A stretch of DNA of 64,000 nt from Alcanivorax sp. DP30. GTDB lineage: Bacteria > Pseudomonadota > Gammaproteobacteria > Pseudomonadales > Alcanivoracaceae. The stretch spans positions 831,662 through 895,661 of the forward strand of contig NZ_WTUY01000004.1 of assembly GCF_009882945.1 (NCBI RefSeq). The letters run 5' to 3'. Below are positions 1-8,396 of this stretch, piece after piece. The notes under the pieces are model-generated. The model ran no database searches. It was not told the origin of the DNA and saw only the letters and a program-made list of their open reading frames with translations. The position numbers and the translations under genes are program-made. Each line of letters opens with the position of its first letter. Position 1 is the first letter of the stretch.

Positions 1-2
1 CG

Positions 3-1274
3 GCCTCCATCGAGTACTTTGATAGAAGCTCCGGCAACCTGACCGGCAAGGTGGTGTATGACTACAGCACCTCCGGCCAGCTGCGTTCCCGTTATCTCTC
101 TCCCGGCGAAGACGGTCTCTGGGATACCACCGACGATACCGATTCCCTGTTCCTGGAATGTGACTACGTGGCCCACGAGGAGGCCGACAGTGCCTTGCCG
201 CGTCAACGGTTTCTGCCTGTTCATGCCATAGCCCGTTCACCCTCCGGTGCAGCGGCGTTGGCCGAATCCGGTCAGCCCGATGGCGAAGCCATGTATTGCC
301 CCGCGTTTGAAGGCTATCGAGTCACCCGTGAGGAATATTGCACTGGGGCAAGTTGTCCCCACGGGAATGGCGGGTATCTGATGATGCTCTCTCGGGTGAG
401 AGAAGGGAGTGTCGTGACCGATTCGCAAACCCTCACCGCGTATCAGGAGGGTGTTGAGGATGGCTTGTTAGGACAATCCCAACAGACCACGATTCCACTG
501 GATGAAGCAGGCAGACCCGAAACTATCGAGATCGAGGTTCTGGAAACGGACTTTGTTTCAGCGGGGCTCGCCGATGTCTGTGATACCGGCTCCAATGCCG
601 CTCTTGAGGCGTTGGACTATCGCAGCTGCAAACTGCTGGACGAAACAGTGCGTTACACCTACGCCGATAACAGCGTCGGGCGTGAAGTGGATTACTACCA
701 CGACTATGTGTTCAACCACACCGAGCACAGCGTGCGTACCCTGGATCCCGAGCTGAATACCTACACAGTCGAGATCGACAAGGACTTTGTCTCCGGTGAG
801 CCCGCCCCGATGCGGGTGGTATACCAGCTCGATGCCCGTGATCAGGTTACTGGGTCCACCACCCGGGAAGCCGGTGAGGATGGTCTGCTGGATACGGCTG
901 ACGATGTGCTAACCCTCGGTCCGTCGTACGAGTACCGCCCCGATGGCAGCCCGAAGAGCACCTGGCAAGCGCTGGGGGATCAGGGGGTTCACTACCAGTA
1001 CGACGCAGCGGGCCGCCTGAAAACCCAGACAGTCTATCCAGACACCTCGGGCGTTGCGTCCATCAAATACGAATTTTCTTATGCGGGCGGCAGGCTGAAG
1101 GAGGAAGATGTGTTCAGGCCACGGTCTGCTGAAGACCCGACCCTGGTCTTGGCGCGCCGCATCACCTACCGCGCAGCGGCGGCAGGCTTTCCTGCCGGTT
1201 TTAACGCAGATGGCCCGCAGTATTTTTCCAATACAACGTTGTCAGGATTGCAGCGGCGGTTTGATCTGCCGTAA
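3..1274 (+). CDS. Rhs/YD-repeat protein, 3' part (5' end outside window)
   Basis: The reading frame is open from the left edge (position 3) to a TAA at 1272-1274, so the GTG at 51 is not the real start and the gene begins outside the window. The protein has YD-type repeats: YEYRPDGS, YQYDAAGRLKTQ and a YAGGRLKEED segment near the end. It also has two EDGLxDTxDD motifs typical of secreted YD-repeat proteins. No hyperconserved Rhs core (DPxGL-type) or C-terminal toxin tip is visible after the repeats, so this looks like the end of a tip-less or truncated Rhs protein. Its last 215 bp and the following 75 bp are repeated at 2029-2320. Confidence 0.75.
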   Translation, partial: ASIEYFDRSSGNLTGKVVYDYSTSGQLRSRYLSPGEDGLWDTTDDTDSLFLECDYVAHEEADSALPRQRFLPVHAIARSPSGAAALAESGQPDGEAMYCPAFEGYRVTREEYCTGASCPHGNGGYLMMLSRVREGSVVTDSQTLTAYQEGVEDGLLGQSQQTTIPLDEAGRPETIEIEVLETDFVSAGLADVCDTGSNAALEALDYRSCKLLDETVRYTYADNSVGREVDYYHDYVFNHTEHSVRTLDPELNTYTVEIDKDFVSGEPAPMRVVYQLDARDQVTGSTTREAGEDGLLDTADDVLTLGPSYEYRPDGSPKSTWQALGDQGVHYQYDAAGRLKTQTVYPDTSGVASIKYEFSYAGGRLKEEDVFRPRSAEDPTLVLARRITYRAAAAGFPAGFNADGPQYFSNTTLSGLQRRFDLP

Positions 1275-1350
1275 CTAGATGAGATGCAGGCCTTGGGGTT
1301 GGGCTGAGTCTTTATATTTCCTGGGATAATGTGTGCGTATTCCTTCTTTC
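1057..1350 (+). repeat. Rhs 3'-end direct repeat, copy A
   Basis: This segment covers the last part of the Rhs-like gene and about 75 bp beyond its stop. It recurs in the same orientation at 2029-2320 with scattered mismatches. Both copies end with the tract TGTGCGT or TATGCGT followed by CCTTCTTTC. The AT-rich lipoprotein gene lies between the copies. Confidence 0.85.
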
Positions 1351-1423
1351 GAGATGGATTGTCGACTAATGTTGTCGATGTTTTTTGGGGTTGTGATTTA
1401 TATTCAAGAGGTATTGAAAAACT

Positions 1424-1969
1424 ATGAAAGTGGTATTTGTTGTATTTATTTTTCTTTTTCTTTCTGCGTGCGCATCAAAATCAGGGTTTGAGCCGTATGA
1501 AGCAACGCCGGGTAATGAAAAAACAGAAGCGATGAGTTACAAGATTGAAGAAGGTGATTTTTCATTGTCTGGTCCGGATGTGGGCGAGAGTTATCCTGGC
1601 GAAGCTGAGCTTAAGTCAGATTTCTATGGATATCTAAAAGATAGCATCGATGAAAGAGGGGTGGACGGCGAGAGTTATACGCTAAGGGTCTCGGTCGAGT
1701 GGGAAAGGCGCATGTCGGGTATAAAAAAGGACAGCGTTTTCTCCTCCGCGGTTTGCCGTTTTAATTCTGAAATAATAAAAAACGGCGAAGTTGTTGCCGT
1801 TGACTACGGCGACCCCTTGAATGCCGATTCAGCAAAATACAATAACAAAAACTTCTTTAATAACTTAAAAAGAATGGCTGACACTTTGACTCAAAGTGGA
1901 GATGCCGATTCAGAGCAAAGAGAAATGAAACGCTGCGCGATGCTGCTTGTAGAGCGATTGCCCAAGTAG
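1424..1969 (+). CDS. predicted lipoprotein of unknown function
   Basis: A 181-residue protein. It starts with a short hydrophobic signal peptide and a lipobox LSAC with the lipidated Cys at residue 16; Ala-Ser follow, which favours the outer membrane. I do not recognise the mature domain. It is charged, with KMADTL-type helices near the end and two further cysteines (CRF and KRCAML). A ribosome site AGAGGT lies 9 nt before the ATG. Base use is much AT-richer than the neighbours (many AAA, AAT and ATA codons), which suggests transfer. It sits between two copies of the Rhs 3' end, where Rhs loci usually carry a tip or immunity gene, so an immunity-like role is possible but not shown. Confidence 0.7.
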   Translation: MKVVFVVFIFLFLSACASKSGFEPYEATPGNEKTEAMSYKIEEGDFSLSGPDVGESYPGEAELKSDFYGYLKDSIDERGVDGESYTLRVSVEWERRMSGIKKDSVFSSAVCRFNSEIIKNGEVVAVDYGDPLNADSAKYNNKNFFNNLKRMADTLTQSGDADSEQREMKRCAMLLVERLPK

Positions 1970-2028
1970 GGCGCTGTTGCAAGAAGGTTAGAAGCAAACC
2001 TGGGGTCAGATACCCTGTTACGTCGCTC

Positions 2029-2320
2029 CGTCCATCAAATACCAATTTGCTTATGCGGGCGGTAGGCTGAGGAAGGAAGAGGTGTTCAAGCCAGGGGCTG
2101 CTGAAGACTCGACCCTGGTCTTGGCACGCCGCATCACCTACCGCGCAGCGGTGGCCGGCTTTCCTGCCGGGTTTAACACGGATGGCCTGAAGTATTTTCC
2201 AATGCCACCTTGTCAGGGTTGGAGAGGCGGTTTGATCTGTCGTAACCAGGCGGAGTGCAGGTCTGGGGTTGGACTAAGTCTTTATATTTGCTCCGCTAAT
2301 GTATGCGTGTCCCTTCTTTC
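2029..2320 (+). repeat. Rhs 3'-end direct repeat, copy B (gene remnant)
   Basis: This is a second copy of 1057-1350. It keeps the frame encoding YAGGRLRKEEVFKPG and a LARRITYRAA segment, but has no upstream coding part, so it is an orphan Rhs fragment. A frame difference near 2200 changes the last residues. It ends in TATGCGTGTCCCTTCTTTC at 2302-2320, immediately before the truncated M20 peptidase frame. Confidence 0.8.
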
Positions 2321-2805
2321 TTGCCCAGCTTAACTGGACTACCGTCGAGGCCGGCAGCAAGCGCAACCAGATCCCCGCCCAGGCGCAAGCCGGCGGCGAT
2401 GTGCGTATCCTCAACGAGAAAGCCGGTGAACGCCTGCTCAAGGCGCTGCAAAAAAAGATCAGCGAAAGCAAACAGGTGGCCGACACCACCACCCAGGTGC
2501 GTATTGAGCCGGGTCGCCCGCCCTATGTGGCCGGCCCAAAAGGCGAGGCCCTGGCCCGCAGGGCCCAGGCGATCTATCAGGAGCTGGATGGACGCAAGCT
2601 GATCCTGATTCCGCATACCTTCGGTGGCACCGATGCCGGCTACGCCGCCCGTTCCGGCAAACCGGCGGTACTGGAAAGCCTGGGTCTGGCTGGCTGGGGC
2701 TACCACGCGCGTAACGAATACATCGAGATCGACTCGATTGCTCCGCGCCTGTATCTGGCTTCGCGTTTACTGATTGAATTGGGCAAGGACTACAGCAGGC
2801 CGTAA
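2321..2805 (+). pseudogene. M20 family metallopeptidase (glutamate carboxypeptidase type), 5'-truncated
   Basis: From 2321 the frame encodes about 160 residues matching the second half of CPG2-type M20 peptidases. LNWTTVEAGSKRNQIP starts the dimerisation domain, and GGTDAGYAARSGKPAVLESL and GYHARNEYIEIDSI belong to the returning catalytic domain, with the late metal-ligand His in GYHA. The N-terminal catalytic half, including the H-x-D metal motif, is missing. The cut coincides exactly with the end of Rhs repeat copy B. An ATG at 2299 inside the repeat keeps the frame open, so a short fusion could be made, but it would lack the active site. Confidence 0.8.
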
Positions 2806-2898
2806 TGCGGTACACCAGGTCGGGGTGTCCTGTGCCAGCGCAGGCAGGCTGAATTGATGCGTGCCCCCTATTTCCATTTCCATTCCTCCCCCGCCGGG

Positions 2899-3300
2899 TC
2901 AGCGTTTAGGCAGGGAATCGTCGATGTCCACGGTGCGGCGGTCATAGAAAAAGTGTGCGTTGGGTTGGCAGCTTTCCGGCAGGGTGCCGTGGTGATTCTT
3001 TCGGAATAGCCATTGCGAAACGATCTTCCAGCCCATGGCGTTGGTGTTGTAGAGCACCTCGCCACATTGCTGGCAGAAGACGCGAGTCATGTTGCTGGTA
3101 GCGGATTGGAACACGGTCAGCACGTCACTGCCCTTGGCGACACTCACCTGATCACTGTCCCAGGCCAGCACGGAATGAAAGGGCACCTGTAGCAGGTTTC
3201 GGCAATCTTCGCAGTGGCAATGGGCGTGGACTCTGGGGTTGCCGTTCAGAGTGATAACCACCTCTCCACAGTCGCAATGCACCTGATGTTGTTCCGTCAT
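2899..3300 (-). CDS. GFA-family (CENP-V/GFA) zinc protein
   Basis: 133 residues, the usual length for the GFA fold. The zinc ligands are visible as C9-x-C11, C28-x-C30-x2-C33 and C76-x2-C79. The founding member was named glutathione-dependent formaldehyde-activating enzyme, but most members have no proven reaction, so only the fold can be assigned. The gene is monocistronic, on the minus strand, with about 60 bp to the cupin gene upstream. Glutathione-dependent formaldehyde oxidation genes (fghA, adhC) lie far away at 55-57 kb, so no operon link is seen. Confidence 0.85.
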   Translation of the reverse strand: MTEQHQVHCDCGEVVITLNGNPRVHAHCHCEDCRNLLQVPFHSVLAWDSDQVSVAKGSDVLTVFQSATSNMTRVFCQQCGEVLYNTNAMGWKIVSQWLFRKNHHGTLPESCQPNAHFFYDRRTVDIDDSLPKR

Positions 3301-3361
3301 GTTGGGCTCCTTTTGTTAGAGGCGCTGGCGAGCGCGGTGGCCCGCCAAGCTTTACATTGCC

Positions 3362-3742
3362 TCAGGGCTTCTCTTCGACAATGATCGCCATCACGGGCTC
3401 GCTTCCCGTATTGGTCACCTGGTGAGACCAGGCCTTGTGCCACATTACATGGCCATCCGGCACGGTCACGTCCATGGCGTCGCCGCCGGGCAGGGTAATA
3501 CGCAGGGAACCGCCTTTCTGAAAATAGACGGTTTCATCGCGGTGGTCATGCGGGCGGTCCGATTCGCCCGGTTCGAGCACCATTTCCAGTACCAGCACCT
3601 GATCATTCTCCAGCAATACCCGGTACTGATCCGGGGAGGTCACGTGGGCGGATTTGTGCTGTGCATGGCTGGCGGTGCTGCAACCGGTCACGTTCAGGGC
3701 CATGCCAAATAGCAAAGCCGGAGTAGCGTATTTTTTTAGCAT
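3362..3742 (-). CDS. cupin-domain lipoprotein
   Basis: 126 residues from the ATG at 3742, chosen because GGGAG lies just upstream and a lipoprotein signal follows: lipobox NVTGC, Cys21. The longer frame to 3820 overlaps mdaB and adds a non-signal extension. The mature part is one cupin barrel. H65-x-H67 with E70 in GESDRPHDHRDETVYF gives cupin motif 1, and MWHKAWSH near the end gives motif 2, so a metal site is likely. The substrate is unknown. It lies 10 bp downstream of mdaB on the same strand and is probably co-transcribed with it under the HxlR-type regulator. Confidence 0.8.
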   Translation of the reverse strand: MLKKYATPALLFGMALNVTGCSTASHAQHKSAHVTSPDQYRVLLENDQVLVLEMVLEPGESDRPHDHRDETVYFQKGGSLRITLPGGDAMDVTVPDGHVMWHKAWSHQVTNTGSEPVMAIIVEEKP

Positions 3743-3752
3743 GTTTGCTCCC

Positions 3753-4346
3753 TCAGACTGCGGGTAGGTGGGTGTCGAGATGTTGCTGGAAACGCACAAA
3801 ATCGTTTTCTGCCTGGGCATTCTTCATCACGTCGAAGCATGCAAAGGTATCCAGCGGTGTCATGCCGAAAAAGCGGAAATTCATGTGCATGGGGAACAGC
3901 AGGTCGTCGACGCCCTTGCCCTGAAACAGGTATTCCTGTGGATCGTCGAAGGCTTCTTGCGGGGCATTGAAGGTCAGCGAGAGCATGTAACGCTTGCCGT
4001 TCAGGGTGCCGCCGGCCCCGTAGTTGGCCTTGGGGGCGGCTTCGGTGCGGCCATCGCCATGGCACAGGGCGCCACCCATGCCGGCGGTGTACACCTCGTC
4101 CATGTATTTCTTGAACACCCACGGCACTCCCATCCAGTTCACCGGGGTCTGCAGCAGGATCACATCGGCCCACTGGTGGTGGGCCAGTTCCTGCTCCACG
4201 TCCCAGCCCTTGTCGACTTCCACAATGCGGATCTGGTGGCCATTGGCCTGGAGCTGCTCGCTGGCCCGTTGCACCAGTGACGCGTTGAGTTTGCCCTCGG
4301 CAAACGGGTAGGGGTGGTGGGCATTAATAATCAGGATGTTGCTCAT
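3753..4346 (-). CDS. mdaB: NAD(P)H:quinone oxidoreductase, MdaB type
   Basis: 197 residues of the flavodoxin-like quinone reductase family. The N-terminal beta strand and phosphate-binding loop are in [37 protein letters not shown] and YTAGMGG form the FAD and substrate loops typical of MdaB. Two-electron quinone reduction by NAD(P)H in the cytoplasm is the family reaction. The ATG at 4346 is preferred over 4358 because GGAG sits 6 nt before it. It is divergent from an HxlR regulator, and a perfect palindrome between them suggests control by quinone or electrophile stress. Confidence 0.85.
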   Translation of the reverse strand: MSNILIINAHHPYPFAEGKLNASLVQRASEQLQANGHQIRIVEVDKGWDVEQELAHHQWADVILLQTPVNWMGVPWVFKKYMDEVYTAGMGGALCHGDGRTEAAPKANYGAGGTLNGKRYMLSLTFNAPQEAFDDPQEYLFQGKGVDDLLFPMHMNFRFFGMTPLDTFACFDVMKNAQAENDFVRFQQHLDTHLPAV

Positions 4347-4403
4347 CAGGGTCTCCATGAAACAGGTGAAGGTGACAGCGGGTTGCTGGTTACCAATCTA
4401 TTT

Positions 4404-4424
4404 CAGGTATACTATTTATACCTG
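4404..4424. promoter_or_regulatory. palindromic operator between mdaB and hxlR-type gene
   Basis: CAGGTATA, a 5-nt spacer and TATACCTG form a perfect 8-5-8 inverted repeat in the only intergenic region shared by the divergent mdaB-cupin and HxlR-type genes. HxlR-family regulators usually bind such dyads next to the quinone reductase genes they control, so this is the likely binding site for both directions. Confidence 0.7.
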
Positions 4425-4480
4425 TTGGCGTGGATCAATTAGTATCCTTTTGGAAACCTGGTGCTTAGGGCGGTGAAAAA

Positions 4481-4840
4481 ATGAAAAGTCGCATCGAAAC
4501 AGATGGTTATGGCAGGAAAAAAGTCATCGATGCCTGCATGGAACCCTGCGCCATCGAGCGGGGCATGCGCATTATCGGCGGCAAGTGGACCGGCTCGCTG
4601 ATCTATCACCTCAAGGATGGCCCGGTACGCTTCAATGATCTGAATCGCCTGCTCGGCGGCGCCACCAAGAAGATGATCGACCAGCGGCTCAAGGCGCTGG
4701 AAGCTCGCGGGATGGTGCTGAGAACGGTGATCAACGACAGGCCTATTGCCGTGACCTATGAGCTCACCGAGCTGGGGCGCAGTGCGCTGGATATTCTGGA
4801 AGATCTGCGGTTGTGGTCGGAGAAGTATGATATTCGGTAG
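4481..4840 (+). CDS. HxlR-family winged-helix regulator, probably redox-sensing
   Basis: 119 residues, the family's normal size. The HxlR signature is clear: CAIERGMRIIGGKW, then LLGGATKKMIDQRLKALEARGMV as recognition helix and wing, then YELTELG. Two N-terminal cysteines, C19 and C23 (CMEPC), resemble the thiol switch of YodB/QorR-type members that derepress quinone reductases. It is divergent from mdaB with a palindromic operator between them, so autoregulation plus control of mdaB is the simplest reading. Confidence 0.85.
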   Translation: MKSRIETDGYGRKKVIDACMEPCAIERGMRIIGGKWTGSLIYHLKDGPVRFNDLNRLLGGATKKMIDQRLKALEARGMVLRTVINDRPIAVTYELTELGRSALDILEDLRLWSEKYDIR

Positions 4841-4860
4841 GGGGAGCGTACTCCCCCCTT
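4840..4860. terminator. hairpin between hxlR-type gene and ltrA-type gene
   Basis: GGGGGAG and CTCCCCC pair around a 4-nt loop, overlapping the last base of the regulator's stop codon and lying just beyond the end of the convergent LtrA gene. Only a few T residues follow, so termination would be weak, possibly in both directions. Confidence 0.5.
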
Positions 4861-4863
4861 CTA

Positions 4864-6063
4864 TCACTGTCGCTCAAAATGCGGCATGTCACGTGCCGCC
4901 CGATAAAGCGGCACGGCAATTTGCGAGAACAGCGCCAGCCCCCAGAGCAGGTTGCCGATAATCGAGGGCACGAAAGGATGCACGGCCAGCACGACCAGGG
5001 CCATGACAATACCGAATAGCCGCAGAGCCGGGCTGTGACCGCGGCAGGCATGGCTGTCCTCCGCCACGAGCCGCTGCAGTATCCATAGCGCGGCGAGAAA
5101 GACGGCGAGACCCACCGAGCCGAGGGCCCCGTAACCCGTCGGGTAGGGCTCCAATAGGCCAACATAGACTTCGCCGGCCAGCGCCACGCCAATCGTCACC
5201 GCGCTCCACAGGATGGTAATGTGCGCCAGCCAGTATCCCACCAGGACACCGATGTCGCGGCTCTTCGGTTTGGCGTTGCCGGCGCTGTCGAAATAGACCC
5301 AGGCCAGTGCGAAGAGCGACAGGCCGCCCATGGCCACATTGAAGAAGGTGCCGGCGCCGATCTTGTAGACCCCTTTGTCGGCCAGTGTCAGCACCAACTT
5401 GAAAAAGCCTTCCCCCAGCAGGATCAGCATCAACAGGCCGAAGCGCTCAGAGATATGCCCGAGTCGCGGGACGAATCGGGCGAACCGCAGCGTCCCTACC
5501 CGCGGCAGCATGTACTGCAGCTGGATCAACGCAACGCTGGCGCCGAACACCCAGTAGGCCAGGGGTTTAGGCAAAAACGCGGACAGCGCGAACAGCCCGG
5601 CCAGCACAAAGAAATTCCGTCCCTGCTCGTGTGCCAGCGTATCGGAGGCGTCGCCAACACAGCGCGCCCGCCAGTACAGATAGGCGGTGATCGTCCGGTT
5701 CAGTGCGTAGCCCAGCGCAAAGTAGGTCCACCCTTTGCCGGTCACGTCAGGAATGGCCGCGGCGATGAACATCATGGTGACGATCTGCAGCGCCATGGCA
5801 GCGCGATGGGGCATGTCCGTGGAGATATAGAGGGAGTTGTAGACGGAGCTGTCCGCCCAGGCATAGAAAATCGCCAGGAACAGCCCGGTAAATACCCAGA
5901 AGCCCTGCCAATCCATATGGTGGGAGAGGTAGTTCCCCAGAATGAAGATCGTCACCACATGGATCAGATCGAAGAACAGCTCGACCCAATGCACATGATC
6001 GTGGGCGTCGTCAGCATCCATGTAATGGCGTGGCCGCCGCCAGAGAGGATCGTTCGCTGCCAT
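4864..6063 (-). CDS. low-temperature-requirement A (LtrA) family membrane protein
   Basis: 399 residues with about ten hydrophobic segments. The LtrA N-terminal signature is present: HVHWVELFFDLIHVVTIFILG, followed by FYAWADSSVYNS and a RAAMALQIVTMMFIAAAIP segment; near the C-terminus is FVPSIIGNLLWGLALFSQIA. LtrA proteins are polytopic inner-membrane proteins of unknown biochemical function, named from a Listeria cold-growth mutant. The ATG at 6063 gives the canonical start. It is convergent with the HxlR gene and alone on its strand. Confidence 0.85.
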   Translation of the reverse strand: MAANDPLWRRPRHYMDADDAHDHVHWVELFFDLIHVVTIFILGNYLSHHMDWQGFWVFTGLFLAIFYAWADSSVYNSLYISTDMPHRAAMALQIVTMMFIAAAIPDVTGKGWTYFALGYALNRTITAYLYWRARCVGDASDTLAHEQGRNFFVLAGLFALSAFLPKPLAYWVFGASVALIQLQYMLPRVGTLRFARFVPRLGHISERFGLLMLILLGEGFFKLVLTLADKGVYKIGAGTFFNVAMGGLSLFALAWVYFDSAGNAKPKSRDIGVLVGYWLAHITILWSAVTIGVALAGEVYVGLLEPYPTGYGALGSVGLAVFLAALWILQRLVAEDSHACRGHSPALRLFGIVMALVVLAVHPFVPSIIGNLLWGLALFSQIAVPLYRAARDMPHFERQ

Positions 6064-6200
6064 GGGGGGCTCCTTGTGGGCGTTGCATTCTCTTGGGGGC
6101 GGATTATAGGTTGGCCAGCCTTATTGATCTAACTGGTGACGCTGCGCGACCAGTGCCGTGCTCCTTGGCCTTCGGGTAAGTGTCAGGCCATTTTTTACAG

Positions 6201-6227
6201 CTTATATATGTGCGTGTCCCTTCTTTC
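6201..6227 (+). repeat. third copy of the TGTGCGTGTCCCTTCTTTC tract
   Basis: CTTATATATG followed by TGCGTGTCCCTTCTTTC matches the ends of the two Rhs-associated repeats at 1323-1350 and 2285-2320. Here it marks the edge of the AT-rich ATPase gene, just beyond its stop codon. The other copies border the truncated peptidase and the lipoprotein gene, so the tract seems to sit at junctions of inserted DNA. Confidence 0.65.
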
Positions 6228-6251
6228 TAACCCCTGATCCCATTGCTGAAA

Positions 6252-8363
6252 TTAAGAGTTAATAATTGACTCTAATATGCACTCCATTTCTTTTGGCCTA
6301 ATTTTATTTAGCCTCATTCTTTCAATTATTAGATTTCTGAGGTGGCGATACTGACATCCGATTCCAGATTTCTGACACATCTTGTTTAAAACGTCTCTTC
6401 CTCGAAAGGTTGTCTTCCAGTCTCCGTTGAGAAGATCATTTTTTAGATTTTCTCGGATAGATTTCTCTAGTTCCATCAAAGATTCTTTGCTTAATTCACT
6501 AGATGATAATTTTTCTAAGCCTTTAATCGTTTCATTGATGGTTTCTGAATATTTTTCGGGGAGGTTCTCGCTATCGGTTTTGTTTATATTAAGTCGGATT
6601 TTTGACTTGAAAGAATTTTTAACAAAGTGGTCTAATTTTATGGAGATTAAATTTTCTAAGGTTTCTTCGGCTGAATCAAAGAGTAGAGATCTAACCTTTT
6701 CAAGGGTGAATCTCCCCTGCCTGTTATCTAAGCTTTCAAGAACGTAAGAAATGGCTTCTTCGTCTAGAAGGTAGTTTTCTATATGGTAAGATGGCCATTG
6801 GAATATATGATCGTCGTCCGGCTTTTCTTTATCGAAGTCGCTATCAACAATGGCATAGAATTTCCTGGCATAAATATCACTGTTTTCGGCGGCCCTGAGT
6901 AATGGGGTTAGACTTAGGGCTGATCGTTTTGATCCAGATGAGATTATGTTTAGTTTATCGATCTTGTCAGGTAGCAGGCTTCGCAGAATGGTTTCGTCTA
7001 TTCCTGGATCCCCTTGTCCCTCCAGGAGCAGTACCTTTGAGTGTGGATTGAAAGCTGCCACATCACCAACCAGATCTATAATGGTTGATTCGAAGTCGTT
7101 GGGGTTATCTTTGGTGAGGCGTTTGGCCTGATTCTCCTCTCTGTCAGCGTGAAAGGGCTCCAGGTGAAAAACTTGGTATCCGGGTAGTGACATTGCCTCC
7201 CGTAAAATTGCGTCAGAGTGAGTGATCATGATTATTTGGTTGCCTGCATTTTTTCCAAGGTTTTTTTCATAAAATCTGGCGAGACCCTTTGATAGGGCTG
7301 GGTTTAAATGTAGCTCTGGTTCATCTAGTAAAACGATGGAGTTGCGGGGTACATTGTTATGTAGGCGCAAGTATCCAAGTAAAAGCTCCTTTTCTCCTGA
7401 ACTTAATTCGTCAATGTCGTGCTGTCCTCCCCCTTCTAAATATACAGGGAATTCTAAGCCTCCATCTTCTACTGGAACTGGGCCGTCAAATCGCTTTCCA
7501 GGGAAGAAAATCGAAAATAGCTCTTTTAGAGATGAGATTAAATTCGCGGAATCTTCTTGAGGTTTCTTTGTGGCTCTTTCTGATAAGAGTTGTTTTATGT
7601 AGGCGCTTGCCATCTCGCCTTTTATGCCGTTGTATTTGTTTTGTGAGTTGTAAAGTCTATGCTGTGCAGCTCGTTGGTTTCTGGCTTCAACATTAAGGTT
7701 TATATTTGCGATCCGTTCTTTATTATAAGATCTATTGGGGCTATGAAACTCAATTACTCCCAAATCAGACGGATTGTCTGTGCTGAATACTATTTCCATA
7801 ACAAGCGATGGCCGTATCATTACTTCTGCGCTGGGAGTAACATAAATTCCTAAATGGTATTCACTCAATGCCAGCTCTTGCTCTATCTTCTCAATGTCTA
7901 GTCTGGCTTGCTCTTCCACTTGAGCTTCAAATCGTGCTCGTTGAGCGGGTGGAACAACTATCGCTTCTTCTTTGATTAGTCCTAGCGAGGACCTCTGCGA
8001 TTTTCTGCCTGTGTACTGCTCCCACATTCTGTTTCTTATCATTAAGGGAGCTGTTTTTCGTATATACTCTTTTTCATCCTTTTCAAGGGTAAAACTAATT
8101 TCTATTTCTAAAGGCTTGGTGTGGTCTCTTGTTATTTTTTTTGCATCCGCCGAGAGGTCTTGAATGCTTAGTTCTGTGTAAAGCTGCTTTAATTCATTGT
8201 CGTACCACTGTCCGTAGGCTGATTTGATTAGCTTGATAGAGTCCAGGATTGTCGATTTTCCGCACCCATTTGCGCCTGCAATTACAATGCTTTCCCCAAG
8301 CTTATCCATCTCTGCATGCTGTATTGACTTAAAATTTTTCACGCAAAGCGAAACGATTTTCAT
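6252..8363 (-). CDS. fused AAA/ABC-type ATPase and TOPRIM/DUF4435-like protein, candidate phage defence (PARIS or OLD type)
   Basis: 703 residues. The ATPase half has FKSI (11-14), Walker A GANGCGKST (30-38), the ABC signature ELSSGEKE (319-326), Walker B IVLLDEPE (343-350) and a THSD switch (381-384). The C-terminal part looks like TOPRIM/DUF4435: LLLEGQGD (E448), AIVDSDFD (D507, D509), HIEN (527-530) and FRGRDVL (653-659). AriA (AAA15 ATPase) plus AriB (DUF4435) form the PARIS anti-phage system and are known to occur fused, with a similar total length. OLD nucleases are the main alternative. The gene is strikingly AT-rich compared with polA and ltrA, stands alone, and has a repeat tract at its end, all suggesting acquisition. 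Confidence 0.8.
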   Translation of the reverse strand: MKIVSLCVKNFKSIQHAEMDKLGESIVIAGANGCGKSTILDSIKLIKSAYGQWYDNELKQLYTELSIQDLSADAKKITRDHTKPLEIEISFTLEKDEKEYIRKTAPLMIRNRMWEQYTGRKSQRSSLGLIKEEAIVVPPAQRARFEAQVEEQARLDIEKIEQELALSEYHLGIYVTPSAEVMIRPSLVMEIVFSTDNPSDLGVIEFHSPNRSYNKERIANINLNVEARNQRAAQHRLYNSQNKYNGIKGEMASAYIKQLLSERATKKPQEDSANLISSLKELFSIFFPGKRFDGPVPVEDGGLEFPVYLEGGGQHDIDELSSGEKELLLGYLRLHNNVPRNSIVLLDEPELHLNPALSKGLARFYEKNLGKNAGNQIIMITHSDAILREAMSLPGYQVFHLEPFHADREENQAKRLTKDNPNDFESTIIDLVGDVAAFNPHSKVLLLEGQGDPGIDETILRSLLPDKIDKLNIISSGSKRSALSLTPLLRAAENSDIYARKFYAIVDSDFDKEKPDDDHIFQWPSYHIENYLLDEEAISYVLESLDNRQGRFTLEKVRSLLFDSAEETLENLISIKLDHFVKNSFKSKIRLNINKTDSENLPEKYSETINETIKGLEKLSSSELSKESLMELEKSIRENLKNDLLNGDWKTTFRGRDVLNKMCQKSGIGCQYRHLRNLIIERMRLNKIRPKEMECILESIINS

Positions 8364-8396
8364 TGACTGTCCCTGTTTATTGAATGGTGGGCAGCA

